Both the position numbers and the translations under genes were made by a program. A stretch of 30,997 bases of DNA from Candidatus Gerdarchaeota archaeon (GTDB lineage: Archaea > Asgardarchaeota > Heimdallarchaeia > JABLTI01), in contig JAEORJ010000169.1 in the NCBI GenBank assembly GCA_016840945.1, forward strand, positions 1 through 30,997, given 5' to 3'. Below, piece after piece: positions 8,732 to 16,736 of this stretch. The stretch's first letter is position 1. Each line of letters begins with the position of its first letter. The notes under the pieces were generated by a model. That model made no database searches. It saw only the letters and a program-made list of their open reading frames with translations, and was not told the DNA's origin.

Positions 8732-9394
8732 ATGAAAACAGAGAAATTTGATGACTCATTGAAAAAAATTAAACTAATTTTAGAAGAAGATGATAAAGCA
8801 AGAGACTCAGTGTTGCAGCAGCAAAGAAGAATCATACGTATTTGTAGCGAAGCAATTAAATCCATACATCGAAAAGAATTTGATATAGCTGATAAAAAAA
8901 CTGCTGATGCAAAAGCACTTTTTGATGAAGTTGTTATAATGGTTAAAGGTACAAAAAGCCTTGAATGTTGGAGAGGATTAGATGATGCTGCACAGGAGCT
9001 TGGTGAAGCAATTTTTCTAAGTTCAATGGTAAGAAAAGATGAGATACCATCAGTTGAAGAATGTCAAATAAATTTCACTAGTTATATGCTAGCTGCTTGT
9101 GATGCTATTGGTGAAATGAGACGATTCATGATGGATTCACTTAGAACAAGGGATTTTGAAAACGCTCAGAGAGCTTTTAATTATATGGATTATCTCTACT
9201 CAGAATTAATGACTGTTGATTATACAAAAATGCTAGTTGGACCTTTAAGACAAAAATTAGATATTTCACGAAATTTAGTCAACAAGAGTAGAAATGATTT
9301 GATTAATGCATTACAAGCATTTGATTTGAAACAATCTATGGAAGAATTATCATCAAAATTAGATAAAATCAATAAAGTGGTTGAAAAGAAATAA
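8732..9394 (+). CDS. Translin family protein
   Basis: A 220-aa, almost all-helical protein of the translin/TRAX family, which forms octameric rings that bind or cut single-stranded RNA and DNA in eukaryotes. The strongest family match is the C-terminal half: ACDAIGEMRRFMMDSLRTRDF, then FNYMDYLYSEL, then LRQKLDISRNLVNKSRNDL. This mirrors translin's conserved LTGEL-R segment, the FLRELYDGF helix and the final LR-KLD helix. The N-terminal half has the matching helix around residues 27-55. Archaeal homologues are known but rare. Acidic residues that could bind metal (the GEMRR Glu) are present; nuclease activity is not provable here. A T-rich tract near 9430 may end the transcript. It is followed by the 446-aa gene after about 160 bases. 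Confidence 0.85.
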   Translation: MKTEKFDDSLKKIKLILEEDDKARDSVLQQQRRIIRICSEAIKSIHRKEFDIADKKTADAKALFDEVVIMVKGTKSLECWRGLDDAAQELGEAIFLSSMVRKDEIPSVEECQINFTSYMLAACDAIGEMRRFMMDSLRTRDFENAQRAFNYMDYLYSELMTVDYTKMLVGPLRQKLDISRNLVNKSRNDLINALQAFDLKQSMEELSSKLDKINKVVEKK

Positions 9395-9556
9395 TCTATT
9401 GAACAAAACATTTCTTTTCAACTAAAATCATCTTTTTTTTAATTAAAAAACTATGAAATAAGTAAGTTTTTAGAGAATAACTAATAAGTCACTTCAAACG
9501 TACTAAGTATAACTATTTTCACAATATATCCATTATATATGGTGAGGGATTGTTAA

Positions 9557-10897
9557 ATGAGTGAAAATATTGATTGTAACCTTAGTCTAGGTGTTGCTGA
9601 AACGGGAAAAATTGGAGAAGATATAATTATAGGTATTTTATCGATCGAGAAAGAAAATGAGATTAAATTACTAATTAATAATTTACTTCATTCTGAACAT
9701 TTGGTTAATTTAATGGGGGTACCACCTAACCAAACAAAAAATAATTATAATTTAGATCAACAACTCATGCAAAAATTTGCTGCAAATTTGATTCGAAATC
9801 GCTCCGTAAATGTTGCTTTTTTTAGATTACAACCACAAGAGCAGTTTAAGTTGCTACAAGAAATTGCTGTCCTTGAAAGCCAACGGTTATATGATATTGG
9901 AAAAGCATTAGATTCATCGAATTATCAATACACCAGTAAAGCTTTACAGTTAAGATATCAATATCCAAAATTATATTATGATACTTTTATGAAGACAATT
10001 GTTCAATATCAAGCTTTAAATTGGATAGCTAAAGAAACTGATTGTGGCCATGCTAAGCTTTTCAAACAAAATATTATTGATGAGCGAAAAATGGCTATGC
10101 ATATAATCGTAAATGGTGGGGCACAATTTAGTTCATTTCAAGATATTCTCAATGATAATTTGAAGAACTTTTGGAGTGATATAAAAACTAATGAAGGATC
10201 TAAATTCTATTGGAATCTTATGGTTGCTACGCATGGAATAGAAAATGCTTGTTATTATTATCCTGTTGTATCAAGTATAGATTGTGTGACAAAAATCCTC
10301 CAAAAAAACTATAATGCTTATATCTTTTCCAAAAGTATTTTTCATGATGTTACTGCTGATGAATTATTAGAGCAGAAAGATCATGTGGGAAAATCACTTA
10401 TTGATGAATTACATGAGCACTATCTTGAAAGAACGGGATCGACATTCCGACCACCAAAATTATGGCGAATTGGTGATTTCTCTGATTTAGGGGAGTATGA
10501 GTTAACGCTACCATATTTAATGCTACAGAAGTCCATAAAAGAGAAAAAGATCACTGCAAGAGAAGTAGATGACGATATAGAAAATATCGATAGATTTTAT
10601 CAACATAATAATCCGCTAGAACGTGATGCTTTCATAATTGGTAAAATAAATGATAGTGATAAAGCAAAAATCCAAACTCTAAAGGAGTTAGAAATTGATG
10701 GTATTACGATTATAGATAATGAACTCATTGAAGAATATCAAGCTCTACTCAACAGCATAGCAAACCATATACAACAAGATGATTGTATTATAACCAATGA
10801 AGATCAAAAACTCATACTTGAAAAGATAACTAATTTTGAGAAAAGCGATTTCAAGAAAATCAACAAGGTAAAAATCCCAGAAAATATTCTTAGTTAA
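9557..10897 (+). CDS. Uncharacterised 446-aa protein, possible inactive RNase HII-like
   Basis: No confident family. Two stretches resemble RNase HII. G12-VAETGKIGEDIIIGIL resembles the metal-binding opening GxDExGRG, but with Ala in place of the Asp while E15 is kept. ENACYYYPVVSSIDCVTKIL (229-248) resembles the conserved YPVVSAASIxAKV helix. Between them HIIVNGGAQF (182-191) could correspond to the VDG strand with Asp changed to Asn. About 65 residues are inserted before that strand, and a C-terminal region of roughly 190 residues is unassigned. If the alignment is right the protein keeps the fold and has lost most catalytic aspartates. ATG 9557 has GGTGAGG 9 bases upstream. The gene ends in a strong hairpin terminator. 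Confidence 0.7.
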   Translation: MSENIDCNLSLGVAETGKIGEDIIIGILSIEKENEIKLLINNLLHSEHLVNLMGVPPNQTKNNYNLDQQLMQKFAANLIRNRSVNVAFFRLQPQEQFKLLQEIAVLESQRLYDIGKALDSSNYQYTSKALQLRYQYPKLYYDTFMKTIVQYQALNWIAKETDCGHAKLFKQNIIDERKMAMHIIVNGGAQFSSFQDILNDNLKNFWSDIKTNEGSKFYWNLMVATHGIENACYYYPVVSSIDCVTKILQKNYNAYIFSKSIFHDVTADELLEQKDHVGKSLIDELHEHYLERTGSTFRPPKLWRIGDFSDLGEYELTLPYLMLQKSIKEKKITAREVDDDIENIDRFYQHNNPLERDAFIIGKINDSDKAKIQTLKELEIDGITIIDNELIEEYQALLNSIANHIQQDDCIITNEDQKLILEKITNFEKSDFKKINKVKIPENILS

Positions 10898-10931
10898 AGC
10901 TACTATTGATAGCTCATTCAAAAGTAGCTTT
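10896..10931 (+). terminator. Hairpin terminator between convergent genes
   Basis: A perfect 9-bp stem, AAAGCTACT (10896-10904) with AGTAGCTTT (10923-10931) and an 18-base loop, runs into a T tract on the plus strand. It begins in the stop codon of the 446-aa gene and covers the last codons of ribL, so both convergent genes may use it. Confidence 0.75.
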
Positions 10932-11456
10932 TTTATTATTTTTTTCATAATAAATTTCAAGCACTTTATCACGCACCTCAGATGAACTACTTAAATCACC
11001 GCTTTCAAAATGAGGTAATCGAAATACATTAACAGATAATTTATTGATTTTTAAGAACTCAATGAGAGATTTATCATTAGGCAATTGATCATAACCTAGA
11101 ACTATAGAATCAGGATTTATTTCTTTTATAATTTCGAATTGATTTTCTCCTTCATTTCCAAGTTGGGCATAATCAATTAGTCGAAGACCACTGATCAATC
11201 TTAAGCGATCATCTTCATTAAAAATAGGATTATGTCCTTTAATGCGTTTAATAGAACTATCACGAGCTATAACAACAACTAATTCACAATTAGTGCAATT
11301 GACTACTTGCCGGGCTTCAATGAAAAATTTAAGGTGAGCTGGGTGGATAATATCAAAGGTGCCAAAGATAAGCACACGATTCTTCTTGCCTTTTGGAGGG
11401 GGTTTTTGAACAAAAAAAGACTTTTCAGGATTAGAGTTAATATTTTCTTTTGTCAT
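10914..11456 (-). CDS. ribL: Archaeal FAD synthase, cytidylyltransferase family
   Basis: Transfers AMP from ATP to FMN to make FAD. The 180-aa protein has the nucleotidyltransferase core LIFGTFDIIHPAHLKFF with the HxxH motif (HPAH), then VVVIARDSS, IKRIKGHNPIFNEDDRLRLI, and IVLGYDQ, which matches the LGPDQ of characterised RibL. Near the C-terminus SSSSEVRDKV takes the place of the usual ISSTxxR. The first 27 residues are a basic, proline-rich extension not needed for the core. The start is well supported: AAGGAGG stands about 6 bases before the ATG at 11454-11456. A related glycerol-3-phosphate or CDP-ribitol type enzyme is the alternative; the LGYDQ and RDSS motifs favour RibL. Confidence 0.85.
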   Translation of the reverse strand: MTKENINSNPEKSFFVQKPPPKGKKNRVLIFGTFDIIHPAHLKFFIEARQVVNCTNCELVVVIARDSSIKRIKGHNPIFNEDDRLRLISGLRLIDYAQLGNEGENQFEIIKEINPDSIVLGYDQLPNDKSLIEFLKINKLSVNVFRLPHFESGDLSSSSEVRDKVLEIYYEKNNKKATFE

Positions 11457-11585
11457 TTTAATCCTCCTTGTCTCGAGAGAACTTTATATAATCCTTTTAT
11501 AATGCTTTCGTTAGTGATTTCAAATGAAATTGGTTATTAAAATCGTTTTTTTGATAAAATTTTTTTAATTATTAATATCTTAATT

Positions 11586-11600
11586 ATTTAGTATATATAA
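11586..11600 (+). promoter_or_regulatory. TATA box for the secreted-protein gene
   Basis: TTTAGTATATATAATG lies about 95 bases before the TTG start at 11691, predicting a 5' leader of about 70 bases. A short inverted repeat, AAACC-8 bases-GGTTT (about 11604-11621), falls at the expected start of transcription. Confidence 0.4.
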
Positions 11601-11690
11601 TGTAAACCCTTTAGTAGGTTTCATTAGACTTAGTTAAATGCTGCTTTTTAAAATTTCATCATAAAATGATGATTTTGGAGGGATGATCAT

Positions 11691-13277
11691 TTGAATAAAA
11701 AAATAGGAGTAATTGTACTCATTACTATAATAGCTTTTACCATGCCAATTAATATACTAGATTCAAGTGAATCTCAGGTGAAAGCAAGTGCTATAACTTT
11801 TGAGGATCTTGCCTATTATTGGGCTCCTGTCTGGTATCAAGATGTTGACGATACTTGTTGCCAAGCTGATTTTATTTTAACTTTCGATTTTGACGGTAAT
11901 TGGATTGGTTCTGACAATTGGGAGAATTTAGATCTAGCAAATTGCTCTTATTGTGCAGGCATCTATTATTCAGTAGTTGAAACCGAAACACATTATTTTA
12001 TCGGTTATTACGACTTCCACCCAAGAGATTGGACAGAAATAGTTGTTTTACAACATGAAAATGATCTCGAAGGTGTTTTGGTAGTGATTCAAAAAGACAC
12101 TTCAGATTGGGGTCAATTTATCTGTATGATTACAGAATCACATAATCATCTTTATCAATACAAGGATTATAACACTGCTCCATCGATGTATGTTAGTAAT
12201 GGTTATGATGATATAGATGGAGATGTGGAATTCCAATTAGTTGATAATTATGCAATAACAATGCCCTTTGTTGGACATAATCACCCTATTGTTTATGTTG
12301 ATTGTTGGGGGCATGGTGTGCATGGAGATAAACGTTGGGAAATAACAGGCTTTCCAGGTGGAGATGGCGTTATTTACAAACCACTTGGTATGACTGAGGA
12401 ACCGGCTAATATCTCATGTTGTAATGTAGGTTACAATTTAATCCCAATAGATATTTTTTGGGATTTACGAGTAGGACCATTTGGTGAAGGACAAACAATG
12501 GGGGGATTCAGTTCCATGGATGGAGATACATACGGTGAAGATAGTGCTTCGCTACCATGGGGTTGGGATGATCCAGATGATGGTCCAACTTTTGTAGGCG
12601 AGATATTTTATAATCCAGCAAATCTCGTAGATGTACATTTAAACGGCTTAGGTAACTTTAGCAGGAAATATGTTTACAACCCTTATGCTATGGAAATAAC
12701 AATTGATAGCTATAAAGTAAACTGGGATGAAGATGGCGAGAATGATAATACAGATGGTTTTTTGAATCTTTATCTCATTGATGGTAAAGGTGAGTATAGC
12801 TATACTAATTGGGGTGATGGTGTACTTGATGGTGATAGTGGAACCCAGTATAGTTGGATTGGTTGGGATATGCCTATAGATCAATGGGTGGATATGCACG
12901 AAGAAATACCAATGCCGTTTTATGGAATAAGCTATCCAGAAAAACCACTGTTTGGTATTAGAAGTAAAGATTGGGACGATGTAACAAGAGATGCTTGGTT
13001 AATGAACAAGAAGGAAACACATTGGTATGGCGTTCAAGGAACACCTGCAATGGAAGGAGAACGAGTTCATACTGTTACAATAGGGCAAGACCATTATGAT
13101 TGGGGCGGATCAGAAGCAATGATAACAGTAAATATCACAGTCAATGCTATGTACCCAAGTCCAACATCTTCAGGCGCATCTATTTACTACTATGTAGCAG
13201 CTGCAGGAGTAATAATTCTTGTAATTGTTATAGCTTCTGTGGTAACTAGGCGACGGAAGAAATATTATAAATGGTAG
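11691..13277 (+). CDS. Secreted, C-terminally membrane-anchored protein of unknown function
   Basis: A 528-aa exported protein. The start is TTG, fixed by GGAGG at 11677-11681 (9-base spacing); the only nearby ATG (11683) hits a stop after two codons. Residues 5-24 form a signal peptide (IGVIVLITIIAFTMPINIL), and residues about 500-520 form a single TM helix followed by RRRKKYYKW, so the bulk is outside the cell with a short basic tail inside. The ectodomain is rich in Trp, Asp, Gly and Tyr. Early on it has APVWYQD, FDFDGNW, ETHYFIGYYDFHPRDW and HENDLEGVLVVIQKD. The paired HPRDW and HENDLEG motifs look like metal or active-site residues and resemble the GHRHDWE region of NPP1-like proteins, but I cannot assign a family. 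It precedes a permease and a substrate-binding protein on the same strand. Confidence 0.8.
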   Translation: MNKKIGVIVLITIIAFTMPINILDSSESQVKASAITFEDLAYYWAPVWYQDVDDTCCQADFILTFDFDGNWIGSDNWENLDLANCSYCAGIYYSVVETETHYFIGYYDFHPRDWTEIVVLQHENDLEGVLVVIQKDTSDWGQFICMITESHNHLYQYKDYNTAPSMYVSNGYDDIDGDVEFQLVDNYAITMPFVGHNHPIVYVDCWGHGVHGDKRWEITGFPGGDGVIYKPLGMTEEPANISCCNVGYNLIPIDIFWDLRVGPFGEGQTMGGFSSMDGDTYGEDSASLPWGWDDPDDGPTFVGEIFYNPANLVDVHLNGLGNFSRKYVYNPYAMEITIDSYKVNWDEDGENDNTDGFLNLYLIDGKGEYSYTNWGDGVLDGDSGTQYSWIGWDMPIDQWVDMHEEIPMPFYGISYPEKPLFGIRSKDWDDVTRDAWLMNKKETHWYGVQGTPAMEGERVHTVTIGQDHYDWGGSEAMITVNITVNAMYPSPTSSGASIYYYVAAAGVIILVIVIASVVTRRRKKYYKW

Positions 13278-13279
13278 AC

Positions 13280-13302
13280 GTAAGGGGAGTGAATCCCCTT
13301 AC
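13280..13302. terminator. Perfect 9-bp hairpin after the secreted-protein gene
   Basis: GTAAGGGGA and TCCCCTTAC form a perfect stem around the loop GTGAA, starting two bases after the stop codon at 13277. No T tract follows directly, so it may be a terminator, an mRNA-stabilising hairpin or a processing signal. Confidence 0.5.
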
Positions 13303-13396
13303 CAATAATTGTTATAAATAATAATGCTTATTTTATTAGCAATTGTTTAAAATTAACTATACTTTTCGTCATTCATTGAATAGGAAAAGGGGAAAA

Positions 13397-13675
13397 ATGA
13401 ATCAAGAAAATAGTTCTATTGAACATTCAATTCCAATAAAGAAATTACTTGCTATATATTTTAAAATTAGTAAAAAACGAATAGTATCAATTATAGTAAT
13501 AGGATCCATCTTCTTTCTAATCTTTTCAAGTATTACTATAATTTCATTTGACCTTTATCAAGACAGATTTTATAGTTATATTGAAAAAAATCATGATTGG
13601 TTGCATGATGATGAAATCAGTATTGCTAACCAAGGAACACTAATTGACTCAGAGGTATTAGTTTCAAATTATTGA
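13397..13675 (+). CDS. FtsX-like permease, N-terminal fragment (TM1)
   Basis: A 92-aa product that looks like the first part of a FtsX/MacB-type permease. It has a basic cytoplasmic segment (PIKKLLAIYFKISKKR), one TM helix (IVSIIVIGSIFFLIFSSITIISF) and the start of an extracellular domain (LYQDRFYSYIEKN...). The ATG at 13397 follows AAAGGGG with good spacing; an upstream in-frame TTG at 13343 is unsupported. The frame stops at TGA 13673-13675, exactly where the next frame (TTG 13672 or ATG 13675) opens. The protein of that next frame begins in mid-domain, so the two are most simply halves of one gene, split by a frame change or expressed as two coupled chains. Confidence 0.65.
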   Translation: MNQENSSIEHSIPIKKLLAIYFKISKKRIVSIIVIGSIFFLIFSSITIISFDLYQDRFYSYIEKNHDWLHDDEISIANQGTLIDSEVLVSNY

Positions 13676-16242
13676 TGAATAGTATAGCTGAGGTCTCAAC
13701 AAAGCTAGATAGCCTTATTCCTGAGGTGCAGAAAAATCATTTTGGTGTAATTGAGATATCACTGAATAATTTTGTATCATATGAAAATAATATAGACATT
13801 ACACTCAGCACCTTTGATGATAATTTAATTAACATAATTGCTAATAACCTGTATTCAGGTAGATTGCCAGAAAACCCTTCAGAATTCTTATATTATAATG
13901 CTCTAGGTTTATCATTCTATAATATTGGTGATATCCTAAATATTACTACAGAAGCGGTTTATAGCGGTTCTCCAATAATTACTAATTGTCAAATTGTTGG
14001 TGTTGTAAATAATTTAGAATCACTATTTTATAGCAATAACCTTTCAACAGATATTTTAAGAGAAGCAAATAATTACTTCATAGCATATAGTAATTATTTT
14101 TATAATCTTGTTAATGGATTAGAAAATAAACATAATGAATTAAATGTGAATATCGATATTGAGTATACCTTCTCTTTAAAACATATCAGAACTAATCGAT
14201 ATATTAAAGCTTTAAATGATTACTTTTGGGTAGATGATAAGTCATTTAGTTATTTACCTAATCCAAATCCACTTTATTTCTGTGAGGATTTGAAGCAAGC
14301 TCTAAATCGTTTCAAAATGGATTGGTACTTATCAATTTATAATCAATTAGTAATCAGCTCACCAATAATTCTATTTTTAGCATTCATAAGTGTTGAAATT
14401 TATAGAATGGATAATTATGACAAAAGAGCTAAATATCGCCTTTTTAAGATGCATGGATTGAATGATCAGTTCTTAGCAAATTTTCTAATTGTAGAAAACC
14501 TTGTACTTTTAGGTTCAAGCTTGGTAATTGGATTAGGTTCTAGTTTGATTATTGATTACTTCATAGTTGGCTCATTAGATTTATCACCTAATGTATTGTA
14601 TTTTGCAGGATTTTCAAACTCAACATCGATTCTACTCATCTTATTTCTATTTATAGTGTTCTTTATCACAAATTATACAATAGATTATGTACAGCTAAGA
14701 AAAACAAAAGTTACAATTAAGGAGCAATATCGAATTAAGAAGAGAAGATTCTTCAGTAAAGTCTTTTCTTTGCCTGAAGTAAATTTCTTAGCTCCAGGAA
14801 TCACTTTAGCAGTAATTGGGTTACCTATCGGATATCTTGCATATGATGGTGGTCGAGTTGATTCTCTACTGAGCATTAAATTTTTTATTGGTTTTAGTTT
14901 AATGGCTTTACTTGGAATTTTATTTTTACTACTAGCAGCTTTTATATTTTTAAAACGCGTAATGCTTTATCTTTGGAATAAATTAGGCTATGTTGTATGG
15001 TTAAAAACGAAAAGTAATCTTACTCTTGCTTTGAAACAGCTATCGGTTTATGTAAAGGAGTATAATAATACGATTATGGCCTTCTTTTTACTTGGATTAT
15101 GCTTAACACCTGGCTTTATAATAAAGAAATCAGTGGTTACACACCAATCCCTTGAAGCCAACCTTTCAGTTGGTTGTTCTGATATCCTTGTGAAAAATTG
15201 GGATGCAGACAGTAATTTGGAATCAAATATTTCCAGAATAGATGGTGTTACCATACCAACCGTTCTAAGTCATGTTACATTACCAATAGATCATTCAAAT
15301 GTATTTAGCAGTAATTATATCTTTAATTTCTACGTATTAACAAATATAACTGAATTTATTGCTGCTGTAAATTTCACTTTGCTTCAACAAGATGGTTATT
15401 CAAAAGATGACATACTTATGTTAGAAACTGATTTAACTTATCTTATGAATAGGAAATTTGTTATGAAAAATAGCTATGATAAAGATAATTCATTTACAAC
15501 TGTTGGAATAACTCCGAGTATTTTTGAACCAAAAGAATTAGTCTATATAAACGATTTCAGTTATTTCCCATTGATAACACGAGAGAGATTTCAAGGAACG
15601 TTTATTGATGATATTTTTAATCAACCTATAATTATTAATTTGGTTGTAAGTAGCAACACTAAAGATCTAATTTTGGAAAATAATGCACGAGAAAGTTACC
15701 AAACAGATTATTTACTAATTAAAGTTGAGGAAGGAGCTAATATTACAGCGATTAAAGCTGAGTTAACCACAAATTACTATTTAGATGCCTATTCACTTGA
15801 AGATTTTATTGGTGCTGCTAATTATAGCATGAATTCTATAGGATTAATATTAATGATCATTATATCAATTCTCGCAGTAATTTTAACAATAATTTATGGC
15901 TATTTTAAAGCTATTAATATTTTCAAAGTAAGGCAACTTTTACTCGAAGTTTTCATTAGTAAAGGTGCAAAAAAAAGGTTTATCGTGGGTAATTTTACCA
16001 TTGAGTTTATTCTTGTTTTAACCTCGCCTTTTATAATATCGTTAGGGATTGCAATTCCTTACATTAACAACCTAAGTAGTTTTCTATTGAATCTTTCTAC
16101 TGATTATTTAACTTATGATTCCTGGTATCCATGTTGGTTATTAATCTTAATAGGACTTGTAGGGTTAGTTAGTGCTGTGTTAGGATGGAGCACTAGCCTA
16201 AACTTCTTGGTTAGAAATTACCAATTAACAAAGAGTGAGTAG
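13675..16242 (+). CDS. FtsX-like ABC transporter permease, main part
   Basis: An 855-aa polytopic protein with two tandem FtsX-like units. An extracellular domain (about 1-215) is followed by three TM helices near 222-335 (VISSPIILFLAFISVEIY; IVENLVLLGSSLVIGLGSSL; TSILLILFLFIVFFITNY). Two or three more lie near 368-430. A TM helix near 465-483 opens a second unit, with an extracellular domain of about 240 residues and three final TM helices (about 720-750, 770-800, 820-845). Permeases of this sort work with a cytoplasmic LolD/MacB-type ATPase in lipoprotein or lipid handling, peptide export or mechanotransmission; no ATPase gene is in this window. The first TM helix expected of unit one is missing from this frame and sits in the overlapping upstream frame. 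Start uncertain (TTG 13672 or ATG 13675, stop/start overlap). Confidence 0.8.
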   Translation: MNSIAEVSTKLDSLIPEVQKNHFGVIEISLNNFVSYENNIDITLSTFDDNLINIIANNLYSGRLPENPSEFLYYNALGLSFYNIGDILNITTEAVYSGSPIITNCQIVGVVNNLESLFYSNNLSTDILREANNYFIAYSNYFYNLVNGLENKHNELNVNIDIEYTFSLKHIRTNRYIKALNDYFWVDDKSFSYLPNPNPLYFCEDLKQALNRFKMDWYLSIYNQLVISSPIILFLAFISVEIYRMDNYDKRAKYRLFKMHGLNDQFLANFLIVENLVLLGSSLVIGLGSSLIIDYFIVGSLDLSPNVLYFAGFSNSTSILLILFLFIVFFITNYTIDYVQLRKTKVTIKEQYRIKKRRFFSKVFSLPEVNFLAPGITLAVIGLPIGYLAYDGGRVDSLLSIKFFIGFSLMALLGILFLLLAAFIFLKRVMLYLWNKLGYVVWLKTKSNLTLALKQLSVYVKEYNNTIMAFFLLGLCLTPGFIIKKSVVTHQSLEANLSVGCSDILVKNWDADSNLESNISRIDGVTIPTVLSHVTLPIDHSNVFSSNYIFNFYVLTNITEFIAAVNFTLLQQDGYSKDDILMLETDLTYLMNRKFVMKNSYDKDNSFTTVGITPSIFEPKELVYINDFSYFPLITRERFQGTFIDDIFNQPIIINLVVSSNTKDLILENNARESYQTDYLLIKVEEGANITAIKAELTTNYYLDAYSLEDFIGAANYSMNSIGLILMIIISILAVILTIIYGYFKAINIFKVRQLLLEVFISKGAKKRFIVGNFTIEFILVLTSPFIISLGIAIPYINNLSSFLLNLSTDYLTYDSWYPCWLLILIGLVGLVSAVLGWSTSLNFLVRNYQLTKSE

Positions 16243-16357
16243 TTAAATAGATTAAATTATTAAAATCACTTTTTCATCATAAAGATAAATTTAAACAACA
16301 GAATTTAAAGAATTGAAATGGTAGGCGTAGGGGGATTCGAACCCCCGACCTATGGAT

Positions 16358-16391
16358 GGCTCCAACAAAAAAGATAATCTTCTTTTTTGTT
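16358..16391 (-). other. tRNA-Lys intron at position 37/38 (bulge-helix-bulge)
   Basis: A 34-base intron. Minus-strand reading gives a canonical bulge-helix-bulge: outer helix GTGGA/TCCAT, central 4-bp helix CTCT/GGAG (one G-U), 3-base bulges TA^A and CC^A, and an inner stem of 10-11 bp, ACAAAAAAGA with TCTTTTTTGT. Archaeal tRNA splicing endonuclease cuts after the second base of each bulge, leaving a regular 7-base anticodon loop. Confidence 0.85.
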
Positions 16392-16407
16392 TAAGAGTCC
16401 ACCGCTC

Positions 16408-16448
16408 TGCCTGACGTTGCCGATGATAGGATAACATCCTATTACCTT
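16408..16448 (-). other. Extended D loop of tRNA-Lys, probable second intron
   Basis: These 41 bases separate the two halves of the D stem. Joining AAG to TCAGGCA, or AAGGTA to GGCA, would give a normal loop, implying removal of about 31 bases. The insert can fold as ATAGGAT-GTT-ATCCTAT, or alternatively pair GATGTT with AACGTC. I could not fit a canonical 4-bp, two-bulge splice motif, so exact ends are unknown. Confidence 0.5.
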
Positions 16449-16488
16449 GAGCCATACGCCCTTTGTTATTGTTTTTGCTCTACGTTCT

Positions 16489-16499
16489 ATTTTTTAAAT
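16489..16499 (-). promoter_or_regulatory. TATA box of tRNA-Lys
   Basis: Minus-strand ATTTAAAAAAT preceded by purine-rich GGAAC (BRE-like). It lies about 30 bases before the mature 5' end at 16461, the usual distance for an archaeal tRNA promoter. Confidence 0.55.
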
Positions 16500-16664
16500 G
16501 TTCCTTTTGTTAGAGTTTTTCGTTTTTGATTTAAATTAAAACTAAAATTGTTTCCTTCTTAAAGTTTTTATCAAAACCTAAACATTTCTTTTGATAAAAA
16601 TAGTTTCAAATTAATTATCCTAACTCAAATTGATTTTTCTGGCAATATGTTTTAAATGTTTATG

Positions 16665-16710
16665 AGATATATATTATAGTGTTAATAACTTCGGAAAATT
16701 TGAAGTTATT
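16665..16710 (+). promoter_or_regulatory. TATA box and 9-bp inverted repeat before the substrate-binding protein gene
   Basis: GATATATATTATAG (16665-16678) is a good TATA element. Its predicted transcription start (about 16695-16700) falls within a perfect inverted repeat, AATAACTTC (16684-16692), 9 bases, GAAGTTATT (16702-16710). A repeat covering the start site suits a repressor operator or a 5' mRNA hairpin. The 260 bases between tRNA-Lys and this gene hold nothing else that I can see. Confidence 0.5.
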
Positions 16711-16736
16711 TCTCTAGTTTAATGGAGGGTTATTTT

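Larger units (their letters stand above)
16319..16461 (-). tRNA. tRNA-Lys(CUU) with an anticodon-loop intron and a D-loop insertion
   Basis: Read on the minus strand: acceptor GGGCGTA pairs with TACGCCT (G1-U72 wobble), discriminator A and an encoded CCA at 16319-16321. The T arm is GGGGG-TTCGAAT-CCCCC. The D stem is GCTC/GAGC. The anticodon stem GTGGA pairs with TCCAT. After removing a 34-base intron at position 37/38 (16358-16391) the loop is CTCTTAA, anticodon CUU. The D loop is 41 bases (16408-16448) instead of about 9-10, so a second insertion of about 31 bases is present. The total is 143 bases. A TATA box lies upstream. Confidence 0.88.

Noticed and set aside
16408..16448. Canonical bulge-helix-bulge for the D-loop insertion
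   Set aside because: I tried pairing every 4-base window on the 5' side with those on the 3' side at proper spacing; no pair left a normal D loop, so I only claim an insertion.
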